From Sphingomonas kyeonggiensis (lineage in GTDB: Bacteria; Pseudomonadota; Alphaproteobacteria; Sphingomonadales; Sphingomonadaceae): 64,000 nt of DNA. The notes below the pieces were generated by a model that did no database searches, was not told where the DNA came from, and saw only the letters and a program-made list of their open reading frames with translations. Each line of letters begins with the position of its first letter. Positions within the stretch are counted from its first letter, which is position 1. The stretch covers positions 981,128 to 1,045,127 of the forward strand of contig NZ_JACHLN010000003.1 of the NCBI RefSeq assembly GCF_014204495.1, given 5' to 3'. This document shows, piece by piece, positions 1 to 8,650 of this stretch. The translations under genes and the position numbers were made by a program.

Positions 1-2
1 TC

Positions 3-794
3 TTCTCCGAATGCGTGCGCGGCATGGACAAGGAAGCCAGCCGGCGCGGCTATCTGCTGCTCCTCTCCAATATGCATGACGACAGCGACCAGGCGGCGGT
101 GGCATTGCGCGCGATGCGCGGCCGGGTCGACGGGCTGCTGGTCATGGCACCGCACATCGCGCCCGAGACGCTCGAGCATGCGATCCCGCCCGCGCTCCCC
201 TCGGTGATGCTCAACAGCCATGCCGACCTGCCCGGCCGCCCGGCGCTGCGCTTCGACAACCGCGCCGGCGCCGAGGCGATGGTCGATCATCTCGTCGCCA
301 ATGGCTATCGCCACATCGTCCATATCGCCGGGCCCGAGGGCAATCTCGACGCCGCCCAGCGCGCCGATGGCTATCTCGCCGCCTGCGCCCGCCACGCCCT
401 GCCCGCGCGCATCCTGCCCGGCGACTTCAACGAGGAAGCCGGCGAAGCCGCCGCGCGCGAGATCCTGGCGAGCAGCACGCCCACCGACGCGGTGTTCGCC
501 GCCAACGACATGATGGCGATCGGCTGCCTCCACGCCCTGCGTTCCGCCGGCACCCAGGTGCCCGAGCAGATCGCCGTCGCCGGCTTCGACGACGTGCCGC
601 TCGCCCGGTATCTCTCGCTCAGCACGATCCGGGTGAACATCGCCGAGATGGGCGCCCGCGCCGTCGCCCGGCTGATCGACCTGCTCGAAGGCAAGGACCT
701 GACCCGTGCCAGCGAGACCCTCCCCCCCGAGCTGGTTACGCGCGCCACCACGGCGCCGCGCACCGCTCACCCCAACGGAGCCGCGCATGCGTGA
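3..794 (+). CDS. LacI-family transcriptional regulator, 5'-partial
   Basis: The gene runs off the left edge. The frame is open from base 3, so the GTG at 15 is internal. What is left is the periplasmic-binding-protein-like effector domain of a LacI/GalR repressor; the N-terminal HTH lies outside the window. Typical signatures are the segment around FAANDMMAIG (sugar-binding fold, before the last third) and AGFDDVPLARYLSLSTI near the C-terminus, as in CcpA/PurR-type proteins. It probably binds a sugar or oligosaccharide and controls the adjacent glycan genes, because LacI-type palindromes occur upstream of the next gene and of the TonB receptor. The ligand is unknown. Confidence 0.9.
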   Translation, partial: FSECVRGMDKEASRRGYLLLLSNMHDDSDQAAVALRAMRGRVDGLLVMAPHIAPETLEHAIPPALPSVMLNSHADLPGRPALRFDNRAGAEAMVDHLVANGYRHIVHIAGPEGNLDAAQRADGYLAACARHALPARILPGDFNEEAGEAAAREILASSTPTDAVFAANDMMAIGCLHALRSAGTQVPEQIAVAGFDDVPLARYLSLSTIRVNIAEMGARAVARLIDLLEGKDLTRASETLPPELVTRATTAPRTAHPNGAAHA

Positions 795-824
795 CCGCGG
801 CTCCGTCCCTTTTTCGGCCTGGGA

Positions 825-838
825 TGTAACCGGTTCCA
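825..838. promoter_or_regulatory. LacI-type operator palindrome (site 1)
   Basis: TGTAACCGGTTCCA is a 14-bp near-palindrome centred on CCGG, lying between the LacI-family gene and the glucanase gene, about 128 bp before the ATG at 966. It is the exact reverse complement of site 3 (7462-7475) and close to site 2 (7398-7411). A central CG with flanking GTAA/TTAC is typical of LacI-family operators. Confidence 0.7.
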
Positions 839-965
839 GAGCCAATCTCCGCGGATACACCCCCCTCGGGGGCGGCACCTCATGCGCTGCCCCCAATTTT
901 TCCGGCCGGAACTCCGGCCCGGGGTGGACCCTTCACTCTCTCTTATCGTGTATGAGGCTTTGGAC

Positions 966-2399
966 ATGATCGACCGGCGCGCGCTCCTCTCGCAGTCTTC
1001 GGCGCTGCTCGCGGCCACGGCAGTGCCCGGCGCCGCCGCGGCCCAGTCGCGCAAGGGCGCGGGCGTCCGCACGCTGCCCGCCTTCTACGAGGACATCGAG
1101 TACCGCACCTTCCGCTGGTTCTGGGAAACCGCGCGGCGCGACAACGGCCTGGTGCCCGATCGCTACCCCTCGCCCAGCTTCTGCTCGATCGCTTCGGTCG
1201 GCTTCGCGCTCACCGCCTACCCGGTCGGCGTCGAGCGCGGCTGGATCACCCGCGCCGAGGCACGCGACCTCACCCTCACCACGCTGCGCTTCTTCTGGGA
1301 AGCGCCGCAGGGCCCGGAGCCGAGCGGCAATATCGGCTACAAGGGCTTCTATTATCACTTCATCGACATGATCAGCGGCGCGCGCTTCGGCCGCACCGAA
1401 CTGTCCAGCGTCGATACCACGCTGCTGCTGATGGGCGTGTTGTTCGCCGGCCAATATTATGACCGCGCCGATGCGAAGGAGCGCGAGATCCGCGATCTCG
1501 CCCACAAGCTCTATGCCCGGGCCGACTGGAACTTCTTCCGCTCGGACGGCCGCAAGCCCGTGTCGATGGGCTGGCATCCGGAGCGCGGCCTGATCCCGAG
1601 CAGCTGGACCGGCTATAACGAGGGCATGTTCGTCTACATCCTCGGCCTGGGCGCGCCGGAGCATCCGCTCCCGGCCGACAGCTGGGACGTGTGGACCGCA
1701 ACCTATCCGCGCAGCTGGCGCGGCGAAGGCCCTACCCGCCACATCGCCTTCGCGCCGCTGTTCGGCCACCAGTATAGCGAGTGCTGGATCGATTTCCGCG
1801 GCATCCGCGACAAGGTGATGCGCGAGGCCGGGTTCGACTATTTCGAGAACAGCCGCCGCGCCACCTATGCCAGCCGCGCCTATTGCATCGCCAATCCGCA
1901 GGGCTGGGACGGCTGGTCGAAGGATATCTGGGGCCTCACCGCCTGTGACGGGCCCGGCGGCTTCAAGCTCGACTTCAAGGGCAAGCCCACCGACTTCTTC
2001 GGCTATTCGGCACGCGGCCCGCTCGGCCAGCCCGACGGCCGCGACGATGGCACCCTGGCACCCACCGCGGCGCTCGGCTCGCTGCCCTTCGCGCCCGAGA
2101 TCGTGATCCCGGCCGCAGAGGCGATGCGCCGCGAACATGGCGACCTGCTCTACGGCAAGTACGGCTTCTTCGATTCGTTCAACCCGAGCTTCCGCTGGAC
2201 CGACAAGAAGCTGTCGAACGGCCGCGTCGATCCGGTGAAGGGCTGGTACGACACCGACTATATCGGCATCGACCAGGGCCCGATCCTGCTCCAGGCGGCG
2301 AACTACCGAAACGACTTCGTCTGGAAGCGCATGCAAGGCTGCGCACCCGTCCGGAAGGGCCTGAAGGCCGCCGGGTTCACCGGGGGGTGGTTGGTCTAG
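966..2399 (+). CDS. Exported glucoamylase-like protein, probable GH144 beta-1,2-glucanase
   Basis: The 477-residue protein carries a PF10091-type (glycoamylase-like) catalytic domain, the domain of GH144 endo-beta-1,2-glucanases. Start chosen at ATG 966 because it opens an export signal (RR then a hydrophobic stretch, ending AAAAQ around residue 26). The longer reading from 882 puts 28 residues in front of that signal. Recognisable parts are EYRTFRWFWETA near residue 45, SIASVGFALTAYPVGVERGW near 75-95, GFYYHFID near 125 and WSKDIWGLTACDGPGG near 320, all rich in the aromatic and acidic residues of the (alpha/alpha)6 barrel. It faces a TonB-receptor/GH43 operon and has a LacI-type operator upstream, so it probably works on imported or extracellular glucan. 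Substrate is inferred from the family only. Confidence 0.8.
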   Translation: MIDRRALLSQSSALLAATAVPGAAAAQSRKGAGVRTLPAFYEDIEYRTFRWFWETARRDNGLVPDRYPSPSFCSIASVGFALTAYPVGVERGWITRAEARDLTLTTLRFFWEAPQGPEPSGNIGYKGFYYHFIDMISGARFGRTELSSVDTTLLLMGVLFAGQYYDRADAKEREIRDLAHKLYARADWNFFRSDGRKPVSMGWHPERGLIPSSWTGYNEGMFVYILGLGAPEHPLPADSWDVWTATYPRSWRGEGPTRHIAFAPLFGHQYSECWIDFRGIRDKVMREAGFDYFENSRRATYASRAYCIANPQGWDGWSKDIWGLTACDGPGGFKLDFKGKPTDFFGYSARGPLGQPDGRDDGTLAPTAALGSLPFAPEIVIPAAEAMRREHGDLLYGKYGFFDSFNPSFRWTDKKLSNGRVDPVKGWYDTDYIGIDQGPILLQAANYRNDFVWKRMQGCAPVRKGLKAAGFTGGWLV

Positions 2400-2410
2400 C
2401 CCGTTAAATT

Positions 2411-2542
2411 CCCCTCCCTGCAAGGGAGGGGCTAGGGGTGGGTTAGAAAAGGCCGGGCTCGACGCCCGGCCTTTTCTTTGACCGGCCCGCAGGGCTCGCT
2501 TCGCTCGCAACCCACCCCCGACCCCTCCCTTGCAGGGAGGGG
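2411..2542. repeat. REPIN-like element A1 (paired inverted palindromes)
   Basis: Two 21-bp palindromic units (CCCCTCCC...GGGAGGGG) at 2411-2431 and 2522-2542 stand in inverted orientation, each followed inward by a G(G)GGTGGGTT / AACCCACCCC block. A second copy with nearly identical ends and a different centre lies at 42910-43059. Both lie downstream of a plus-strand gene whose next neighbour is convergent, so they also act as terminator regions. Confidence 0.85.
2451..2479 (+). terminator. Intrinsic terminator inside repeat A1
   Basis: GGCCGGGC (2451-2458) pairs with GCCCGGCC (2464-2471) over a 5-nt loop and is followed by TTTTCTTT. It would end the glucanase transcript before the convergent GH43 gene. 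Confidence 0.8.
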
Positions 2543-2551
2543 AGATGGAGG

Positions 2552-4357
2552 TCAGCGTATCCGCACCGCCTTGGTCCGCCGCGAAACCCCATTCTCGTCG
2601 AACGCCTCGACCGCGACCCAATAATCCACCCCGACATTGAGCGCGCGGATGTCGAGCGCCGCGCCCTGGTCGGCCCAGCGCTGATAGGTCAGCGTCAGCC
2701 GGTCCGGCCGCACGCCCCACAGCACGTTGTAGCCGACCGCGCCGGGCACCGGCTTCCACGCCACATGCGCATTGCGGGCATCGCTGTCGCGCTTCGCCGT
2801 CACGCCGCCCGGCGCCGCGGGCGCCTTGCCGCCGGCGGAGCCGAACACGCGCAGGTCGGCGATCGCCAGGTTCCGGCCGCCGACATGGCCGTGCACATAG
2901 CGCACGTACCGCGCCTGCACCGGCGCCGGCAGCTGGAAATAGGCATTGGGCCGGTCGCGGCGCGGCGCCTCGGTCTTCGCCAGCGGCGTCCAGTTCTTCC
3001 CGTCGAGCGAGGATTGCAGCTCGAACTCGGTATAGATGTCCGGCGCGTCGCCGAAGCGCCCGGCCTTGTAGTCGGCGAAGTTGACCTGCACCGCGCGCAG
3101 CGTCTTCGCCGCGCCCAGGTCCACTGTCAGCGTCTCGCCGGGCTTGTTCGCGCCCGCGACCCAGAAGCTGCGCGGATCCTCGTCGGTCGCGCGGTTCGCC
3201 GCGAACTCGCCCTGGGTGGACGAAGCCACCGCCTGCTTCTTGTACGAAAGCAGCATCCAGCCGGTGAACAGGCTCTCCGGGTCCTCGACCTTGCCGGTCG
3301 GGGCATAGTGCGGGAAATCGCCGAACCGGGTCGACACCGCCATCTGCCCGTCCGCCCAGAACCTGGCCGGCCACATCCCGATGCGGCGCTCGAAGGTCCA
3401 GTTGTACCCGATCCACGGCGTGCCGGTGTTCCACCAATTGCCGTTGACGTCCTGGAAGGTCGAGCCATGCCCGGCCCCCTGCACGAAGCCCCCGGGCTTG
3501 TAGGCGACCGGGTTCCACGGCGCGTATTCGAACGGCCCCAGCGGCTTGTCCGATACATAGGTGCCGTTGGAGTAGGCGTTATATTCGGTGCCCGGCGCGC
3601 CGTACTGGAGGAAGTAGCGGCCGTTCACCTTGGTCATCCAGGCGCCTTCCATGAAGGGCTGGATCGGCGTCCCGTTGGGCAGGGTGCCCGAATGATCCTG
3701 GCCGAACCGCTCCCAGCCATGCTGGTCGGGATGCAGCGACAGCATCGGCTTCGGCTTGCCCTTGTAGATGAGCTTGCCGTCCTCGAATGCGATCTCGATG
3801 CCGTAGAGCGGGAAGACGTTCGACGAGCCCCAGTACAGGTACCATTTGCCGTCGTCGTCCTTGAACAGCGCGGGGTCCCAGGGACCGGGCGGCACCTTGT
3901 CCTCGCCCGGCGCCGGCACATGCCCCTCGCCCACCGAATCGACCAGCTCGGGCATCCTGCGCACGAAGAAGTCGAGTTGGCCGCTGTCCGGATCGGTGGT
4001 CGACAGGATCGATTCCGCCCGCGTCATCGACGGCTGGATCAGGATGCGCTCGCCGTCGCTCCACACCGCCGGCGCGACGATCGAATTGAACGGCCAGCGG
4101 CTCGGCTTGATGAAGGTCCAGTGGACCAGGTCGCTCGACGACCAGTATCCGTCCGCCAGCGTCTGGAAGAGGTAGTACTTCCCCTTGTGGGTGACGATCG
4201 CCGGGTCCGCGCCGGTGCGATACGAGACGCCCTGGTTCACCTGCTCGAAATTGTAGCGGTAGTCGATGTCGATCGGATTGGCATAGGTCTGGCGCACCGC
4301 CTGCGCCTGCGCGCTCCCCGCCATTCCCAGCCCGGCCAGCACGAATCCGATACGCAT
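2552..4357 (-). CDS. GH43-family glycoside hydrolase with F5/8C and FN3 domains
   Basis: A 601-residue exported enzyme: signal peptide ending AQAQA near residue 20, a five-bladed GH43 catalytic domain to about residue 370, a discoidin (F5/8 type C, CBM32-like) domain at about 375-500 and a fibronectin III domain at about 510-600. Candidate catalytic acids are the Asp in GADPAIV (about 51), the Asp in WDPALFKDDDGKWYLYWGSS (about 160) and the Glu in QPFMEGAWM. I chose ATG 4357 over GTG 4363 because a GGGGAAG ribosome site is better spaced. It follows the TonB receptor by 77 bp on the same strand and is likely co-transcribed. The exact glycan is not readable; arabinan, xylan or related side chains are usual for GH43. 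Confidence 0.85.
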   Translation of the reverse strand: MRIGFVLAGLGMAGSAQAQAVRQTYANPIDIDYRYNFEQVNQGVSYRTGADPAIVTHKGKYYLFQTLADGYWSSSDLVHWTFIKPSRWPFNSIVAPAVWSDGERILIQPSMTRAESILSTTDPDSGQLDFFVRRMPELVDSVGEGHVPAPGEDKVPPGPWDPALFKDDDGKWYLYWGSSNVFPLYGIEIAFEDGKLIYKGKPKPMLSLHPDQHGWERFGQDHSGTLPNGTPIQPFMEGAWMTKVNGRYFLQYGAPGTEYNAYSNGTYVSDKPLGPFEYAPWNPVAYKPGGFVQGAGHGSTFQDVNGNWWNTGTPWIGYNWTFERRIGMWPARFWADGQMAVSTRFGDFPHYAPTGKVEDPESLFTGWMLLSYKKQAVASSTQGEFAANRATDEDPRSFWVAGANKPGETLTVDLGAAKTLRAVQVNFADYKAGRFGDAPDIYTEFELQSSLDGKNWTPLAKTEAPRRDRPNAYFQLPAPVQARYVRYVHGHVGGRNLAIADLRVFGSAGGKAPAAPGGVTAKRDSDARNAHVAWKPVPGAVGYNVLWGVRPDRLTLTYQRWADQGAALDIRALNVGVDYWVAVEAFDENGVSRRTKAVRIR

Positions 4358-4434
4358 CTTCACTTCCCCGAATAAGAAGGGGGAGGAAAGCCGATAGGCT
4401 CGCCTCCCCCCGAAATTGTCCGTTCGAACCGGGC

Positions 4435-7374
4435 TTAGAACTTGTAGCCCAGGCGGAACTGGATGCGCCGCGGCAGCGTGATCGTGTTGTTGCCGATGCG
4501 GCCCGGATCGAGCGGATCGGTCGCGCTGAAGAAGCCGTCGAAGTCCTTGAAGTTCTTGTTGTTGAACGCATTCAGGATGTCGACCGCGGCCTCGACCTGG
4601 CCGATGCCGTTGATCTTGAAGCGGTTCGCCAGCGTCAGGTTGACTTCGCAGAAGGCGAAGAGCCCCTCGATGCAGTTCTTCTCCGGATAGGCCGAGGTGA
4701 TGCGCAGCTTGCCGGTGTCGAAGCCCTGGGTGGCGTCGGTGACCTGATAGGCCTGGCCGCTACCCAGCTGGGTGACCGTCGAGAACGAGAAGCCCAGCGG
4801 CAGGTCGACCATGCCCGAGATCACCACCCGGTGACGCTCGTCGCCCGGACGGGCACGCCAGCCATAGGCATCCGGCGTGATGCCATCGAGGCTGAACAGG
4901 TCGTTGCCGTTCTGCTCGGCCTTGGACAGCGTATAGGCGATGTTGAGGCCCCAGCCCGACGACTTGGTGTAGTTCTTGTCGAGCGTGACGAAGAGCGCCT
5001 TGTAGCGCGTGTCGAGGCCGTCATAGCCGATCAGGACGTTGGCATAGCCGTACGGCACCACCGTCGAGGTGTTGCAGCAATTGCCCAGGCCGTTGTTCTG
5101 ACGCGTCGCGAACAGGTTGGTATAGCCGTTGCGGCCGCGCTGGTACGAGCCGGTGATCGAGGCCTGGAACACGCCGATACGCTGGCGCACGCCGAGGCTG
5201 AACTGGTCGTTGACCGGCGGCTTGGCATCGTTCTTCACCGCGAACAGCTCGGGCAGGCCCGCCCCTGCGGCGCTGGCGCGCAGCGCGATCAGGCCCTCGC
5301 GGGTCAGGTAGGACGGATTCCACGCCACGGTCGGCAGGCCCGAACGCGGCGCGCCATTGGTCGAGAAGCGGAACACGCCGATCGGGTTGAGCACGCGCGA
5401 CAGCTCGTCGACCGTGTTGTTGAAGTTGTTGCGGTCGTAATAGCGGCCCCAGCCGCCGAAGATCACCGTCGAGCGATCGCCCTTGAGGTCATAGGAGAAG
5501 CCGACGCGCGGCGCGAAGGCGCCGGTGAACGGCTTACGGTCATGCCCGTCGGTGATGTAGTTCTCGGGGTCGAAATAATAGGTCTTGGGCAGCGAACGCA
5601 GCGCGGCGGCGGCGCTGGCCGGCGTCACATATTCGTTGTTGAAGCCGTTGGTCTCATAGTCCCAGCGCACGCCCAGGTTGAGCTGCAGGCGCGGGGTGAG
5701 GTTCCAGTCGTCCTGCACATAGACGCCGACCTGGGTGTTCGATGCCTGGATCAGCGAATTGCCCAGGCCCAGGCGCGCCTCGCTCGGGAAGGCGAAGCTG
5801 AGGTTGTTCCCGGGGTCGCTGACGAAGGTGTAGTGCGGCTGGACATAGGCCTGGTTGTCGAAGGTGATGTCGGTCACCTGGACGCGCACGCCCGCCTTGA
5901 ACACATGGCCCGCAATGCCCGAATAGGTGAAGTCGTTGCGGAACGTGTAGCTGTTCTGCGTCTCGCGGCGGGTCGAGTCCTTGCCGCCCGCGATGATCAC
6001 GCCGGCATATTCATATTGCGGCAGCTCGGGGTGCAGCGAGGTCGGGTTGAACGTGTAGTTCAGGTAGCTGGCATTGAACTCGTTGACGAAGTTGCTGCCG
6101 TTATACGCCCATTTGAACTGGTAGGTGTCGACCCGGTTCTTCTTGTTCTCCGCCGCCTCATAGGAGGTCTGGTTGCCGAAGCCCTGGATGTCGGACTCGT
6201 CGCGGCGGCTGAACGACAGATCGAAGGTCTGGCGATCGTCCGGGGTCAGGGTCAGCTTGCCGAAGTAGAAGTCGCTGCGGAACGGGCTGACGAACGCGCC
6301 CTCGAGCGTGCTGATGTCGCGGCCGAGCGAAGCCGAGGCCGCGGCGCGCAGCGCGGGCGTGCCGCCGGCGACGACGTTGAACGCGCGGTCCTGGTCGTTG
6401 CCTTCATAGGCGCCGAAGAAGAACAGCTTGTCCTTGATGATCGGGCCGCCCAGCGCCGCGCCGTACTGCTTGCGCTCGAACGCCGGCTCGGCGCGGTTGT
6501 TGCGCTTGTCGAGGTACGACTTCTCGCTGAGGCTCTTGTCGGTGTACTGGCCGAAGATCTCGCCGTGGAACTCGTTGGTGCCCGACTTGGTGATCGCGGT
6601 CACGATCGCGGCGCCGGCCTGCTCATACTCGGCCTTGTAGTTCTGCGTCAGGACGCGGAATTCCTGCACGGCGAGCTGGCCGAACGGGTTGCCGCGGCTG
6701 TTCTGCTGGCCGGCGATGCCGCCCTCGCGCAGCTGGTTCTTCAGGCTGACGCCGTCGATGAACACATTGACCTGGCTCGCGGTCGACGCGCCCGAGGTGA
6801 TGCCCTTGTCGGTCTCGCTGTCATTGTAGCGCACGCCCGGGGCGAGTGCCGCAAAGGCCAGGAAGTTGCGATCGGTCTGCGGCAGGCGCTCGATCTGGGT
6901 GGTGCTGACGTTGGTGGCGACTTCGCTGGTGCGCGTCTCGCGCAGGCGGGTGCCGGTCACCACGATCTGGCTGCCCTCGGTCGGTGCGGTCGCTGCGGCG
7001 CCGCCCACCGCCAGGTCGAGGCTGGCCGCCTCGCCGACGCCGACGACGATGTTCTGGCTCACCGTCTCGGTGCCGGCGGTCGCGGTCACTTCATATTCGC
7101 CGGGGCGCAGGCCGTTCAGCGCATAGCCGCCATTGGCGTCGCTCACCGCGCGGAAGGTCTGGTTGGTCGCGATGCTGCGCGCGGTCACCTGGGCGCCCGC
7201 GGCGGCACTGCCGTCGGCGCCGGTCACCTGGCCGCTCAGGCTGGCGGTGCTCACCTGGGCGGATGCCAGCGTCGGCAGCATCACTGCGCCGCCCGCAAGC
7301 AGGGTAGCGGCGGCCATTGCCGTCGCCGAGATGCCACGTGTCAGGACACGACGCTTCGAATTGGAAATCGCCAC
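4435..7374 (-). CDS. TonB-dependent receptor with carboxypeptidase-regulatory-like N-terminal domain
   Basis: 979 residues: signal peptide ending LASAQ near 40, an Ig-like CarboxypepD_reg domain (about 42-120), a plug with the QIVVTGTRLRET segment around 135-145, and a long beta-barrel ending in RIQFRLGYKF, with the C-terminal aromatic expected for outer-membrane barrels. This Oar/SusC-like architecture is typical of glycan uptake receptors. It heads an operon with the GH43 enzyme. Two LacI-type palindromes lie 24 and 88 bp upstream of its start, so its expression is probably repressed until the glycan signal is present. Substrate is inferred from the locus to be an oligosaccharide. Confidence 0.93.
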   Translation of the reverse strand: MAISNSKRRVLTRGISATAMAAATLLAGGAVMLPTLASAQVSTASLSGQVTGADGSAAAGAQVTARSIATNQTFRAVSDANGGYALNGLRPGEYEVTATAGTETVSQNIVVGVGEAASLDLAVGGAAATAPTEGSQIVVTGTRLRETRTSEVATNVSTTQIERLPQTDRNFLAFAALAPGVRYNDSETDKGITSGASTASQVNVFIDGVSLKNQLREGGIAGQQNSRGNPFGQLAVQEFRVLTQNYKAEYEQAGAAIVTAITKSGTNEFHGEIFGQYTDKSLSEKSYLDKRNNRAEPAFERKQYGAALGGPIIKDKLFFFGAYEGNDQDRAFNVVAGGTPALRAAASASLGRDISTLEGAFVSPFRSDFYFGKLTLTPDDRQTFDLSFSRRDESDIQGFGNQTSYEAAENKKNRVDTYQFKWAYNGSNFVNEFNASYLNYTFNPTSLHPELPQYEYAGVIIAGGKDSTRRETQNSYTFRNDFTYSGIAGHVFKAGVRVQVTDITFDNQAYVQPHYTFVSDPGNNLSFAFPSEARLGLGNSLIQASNTQVGVYVQDDWNLTPRLQLNLGVRWDYETNGFNNEYVTPASAAAALRSLPKTYYFDPENYITDGHDRKPFTGAFAPRVGFSYDLKGDRSTVIFGGWGRYYDRNNFNNTVDELSRVLNPIGVFRFSTNGAPRSGLPTVAWNPSYLTREGLIALRASAAGAGLPELFAVKNDAKPPVNDQFSLGVRQRIGVFQASITGSYQRGRNGYTNLFATRQNNGLGNCCNTSTVVPYGYANVLIGYDGLDTRYKALFVTLDKNYTKSSGWGLNIAYTLSKAEQNGNDLFSLDGITPDAYGWRARPGDERHRVVISGMVDLPLGFSFSTVTQLGSGQAYQVTDATQGFDTGKLRITSAYPEKNCIEGLFAFCEVNLTLANRFKINGIGQVEAAVDILNAFNNKNFKDFDGFFSATDPLDPGRIGNNTITLPRRIQFRLGYKF

Positions 7375-7397
7375 TCTAATCCTCCCCAGCCCAAGGC

Positions 7398-7411
7398 TGT
7401 AATCGGTTACA
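7398..7411. promoter_or_regulatory. LacI-type operator palindrome (site 2)
   Basis: TGTAATCGGTTACA, a near-perfect 14-bp palindrome, ends 24 bp upstream of the TonB-receptor ATG. Its centre is 64 bp from that of site 3, about six helical turns, a spacing that would allow looping. Confidence 0.75.
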
Positions 7412-7461
7412 AACTCGGATCCGCATTGGTCTTGTTTTTATGCGCGGACAGAAACGCCCCC

Positions 7462-7475
7462 TGGAACCGGTTACA
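7462..7475. promoter_or_regulatory. LacI-type operator palindrome (site 3)
   Basis: TGGAACCGGTTACA is the exact reverse complement of site 1 at 825-838. It lies 88 bp upstream of the TonB-receptor start in the divergent region shared with hslV; the receptor rather than hslV is the likely target. Confidence 0.75.
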
Positions 7476-7634
7476 TGAAACTGTCAATCCCATGTTTGCG
7501 TCAGCGTTGTCGGGAGCGCATTTTGCTGCGGTGCGATGTGTCCCGCATGCAACACTCGTCCCTGGCTGGCGCGATCGACCGGTCATCGGGAGTCCCTCTT
7601 GCGGCGCATGCGGGGTGTTCCCCATATCTGCGCC

Positions 7635-8186
7635 ATGAGCGAAACAAACGCGTGGCACGGCACGACGATCCTTTCCGTGCGCAAATCCGGCAAAGTGGTG
7701 ATTGCAGGCGACGGGCAGGTCTCCGCCGGCAACACCGTGATGAAGCCCAATGCCCGCAAGGTGCGGCCGCTGGGCGATGGCAAGGTGATCGCGGGCTTCG
7801 CCGGCGCCACCGCCGACGCCTTCACCCTGTTCGAGCGGCTCGAGGCCAAGCTGGAGCGTCATAACGGCCAGCTGCTCCGCGCCGCGGTCGAACTCGCCAA
7901 GGACTGGCGAACCGACAAATATCTCCGCAACCTCGAGGCGATGCTGATCGTCGCCGACGCCGAAGTGACGCTTGTCGTCACCGGCAATGGCGACGTGCTG
8001 GAGCCCGAAGGCGGTGTCGCCGCGATCGGCTCGGGTGGCAATTTCGCCCTCGCCGCCGCCCGCGCGCTGGTCGATTACGAAAGCGATCCCGAGAAGATCG
8101 CACGGGCTGCGATGAAGATCGCCGGCGAGCTCTGCGTCTACACCAACGATCGCCTCACGGTCGAAACGCTGGACAGCGCCAATTAA
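7635..8186 (+). CDS. hslV: ATP-dependent protease subunit HslV
   Basis: 183 residues, the peptidase of the HslVU (ClpYQ) proteasome-like complex. Threonine 10 in the TTILSVRK motif corresponds to the catalytic N-terminal Thr, so a nine-residue propeptide (MSETNAWHG) must be removed. KVVIAGDGQVS, GFAGATADAFTLFERLE, ELAKDWRTD and the GSGG segment are all present, and length fits the family. The ATG at 7635 was chosen over the earlier in-frame start at 7536, which would add 33 residues unlike any HslV. Its partner hslU is not adjacent but begins 3.2 kb downstream, which is unusual. Confidence 0.97.
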   Translation: MSETNAWHGTTILSVRKSGKVVIAGDGQVSAGNTVMKPNARKVRPLGDGKVIAGFAGATADAFTLFERLEAKLERHNGQLLRAAVELAKDWRTDKYLRNLEAMLIVADAEVTLVVTGNGDVLEPEGGVAAIGSGGNFALAAARALVDYESDPEKIARAAMKIAGELCVYTNDRLTVETLDSAN

Positions 8187-8205
8187 CCATCGCATCGGCG
8201 GCGGC

Positions 8206-8574
8206 ATGAAGTTCCGCATGGATTATGACGCCGCCCGCAACCGCATCCTGGTCGAGATCCGCGATTTCTGGACGATCGAGACCGTCCGCGAATTCGCGGC
8301 GGCGGCAGGCGCCAAGGCCCAGGAAGTCCTCGCGATCCGCAACGATTACGACGTGCTGATCGACTCGCGCGACTTCCCGGTCCAGGCGAACGACGTCGCC
8401 GACCTGCTGCCCAGCATCGCCGAGGCCGGCCTCACCCTCACCTCGGGCCGCGCCGCCTCGGTGGTCGGCAGCCACCTCAACAAGCTCCAGGCCGAGCGCA
8501 CCCAGACGCACCCCCGGATGCGGATCTTCATGACGATGGAAGAAGCCGAAGCCTGGCTCGCGGAAGCGCGCTGA
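8206..8574 (+). CDS. Conserved hypothetical protein, STAS/SpoIIAA-like shape
   Basis: A 122-residue soluble protein starting 20 bp after hslV. The pattern of short beta strands alternating with helices (RILVEIRDFWTIETVREFAA, DVLIDSRDFPVQ, RMRIFMTMEEAEAWL at the end) resembles the SpoIIAA-like/STAS fold, in which the C-terminal EEAEAWL helix is common. No catalytic motif is visible. Function unknown; the position suggests co-transcription with hslV. Confidence 0.75.
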   Translation: MKFRMDYDAARNRILVEIRDFWTIETVREFAAAAGAKAQEVLAIRNDYDVLIDSRDFPVQANDVADLLPSIAEAGLTLTSGRAASVVGSHLNKLQAERTQTHPRMRIFMTMEEAEAWLAEAR

Positions 8575-8594
8575 CATTCGGCCCCTTCCTGGTT

Positions 8595-8612
8595 CCCCGG
8601 CGAAGGCCGGGG
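8595..8612. repeat. Half-REP hairpin
   Basis: CCCCGGC-GAAG-GCCGGGG forms a 7-bp hairpin between two convergent genes. It is the same core as the hairpin at 23170-23187 and related to the CCCGGC-GAAA-GCCGGG arms of repeats B1 and B2. Confidence 0.6.
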
Positions 8613-8650
8613 CCCAGTCTCAACGCAGCTGGTCAGGCGCGGCGAGCGCC

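Noticed and set aside
4831..7638. 935-codon plus-strand ORF over the TonB receptor
   Set aside because: Shadow of the receptor gene; Arg/Ala-rich without domains.
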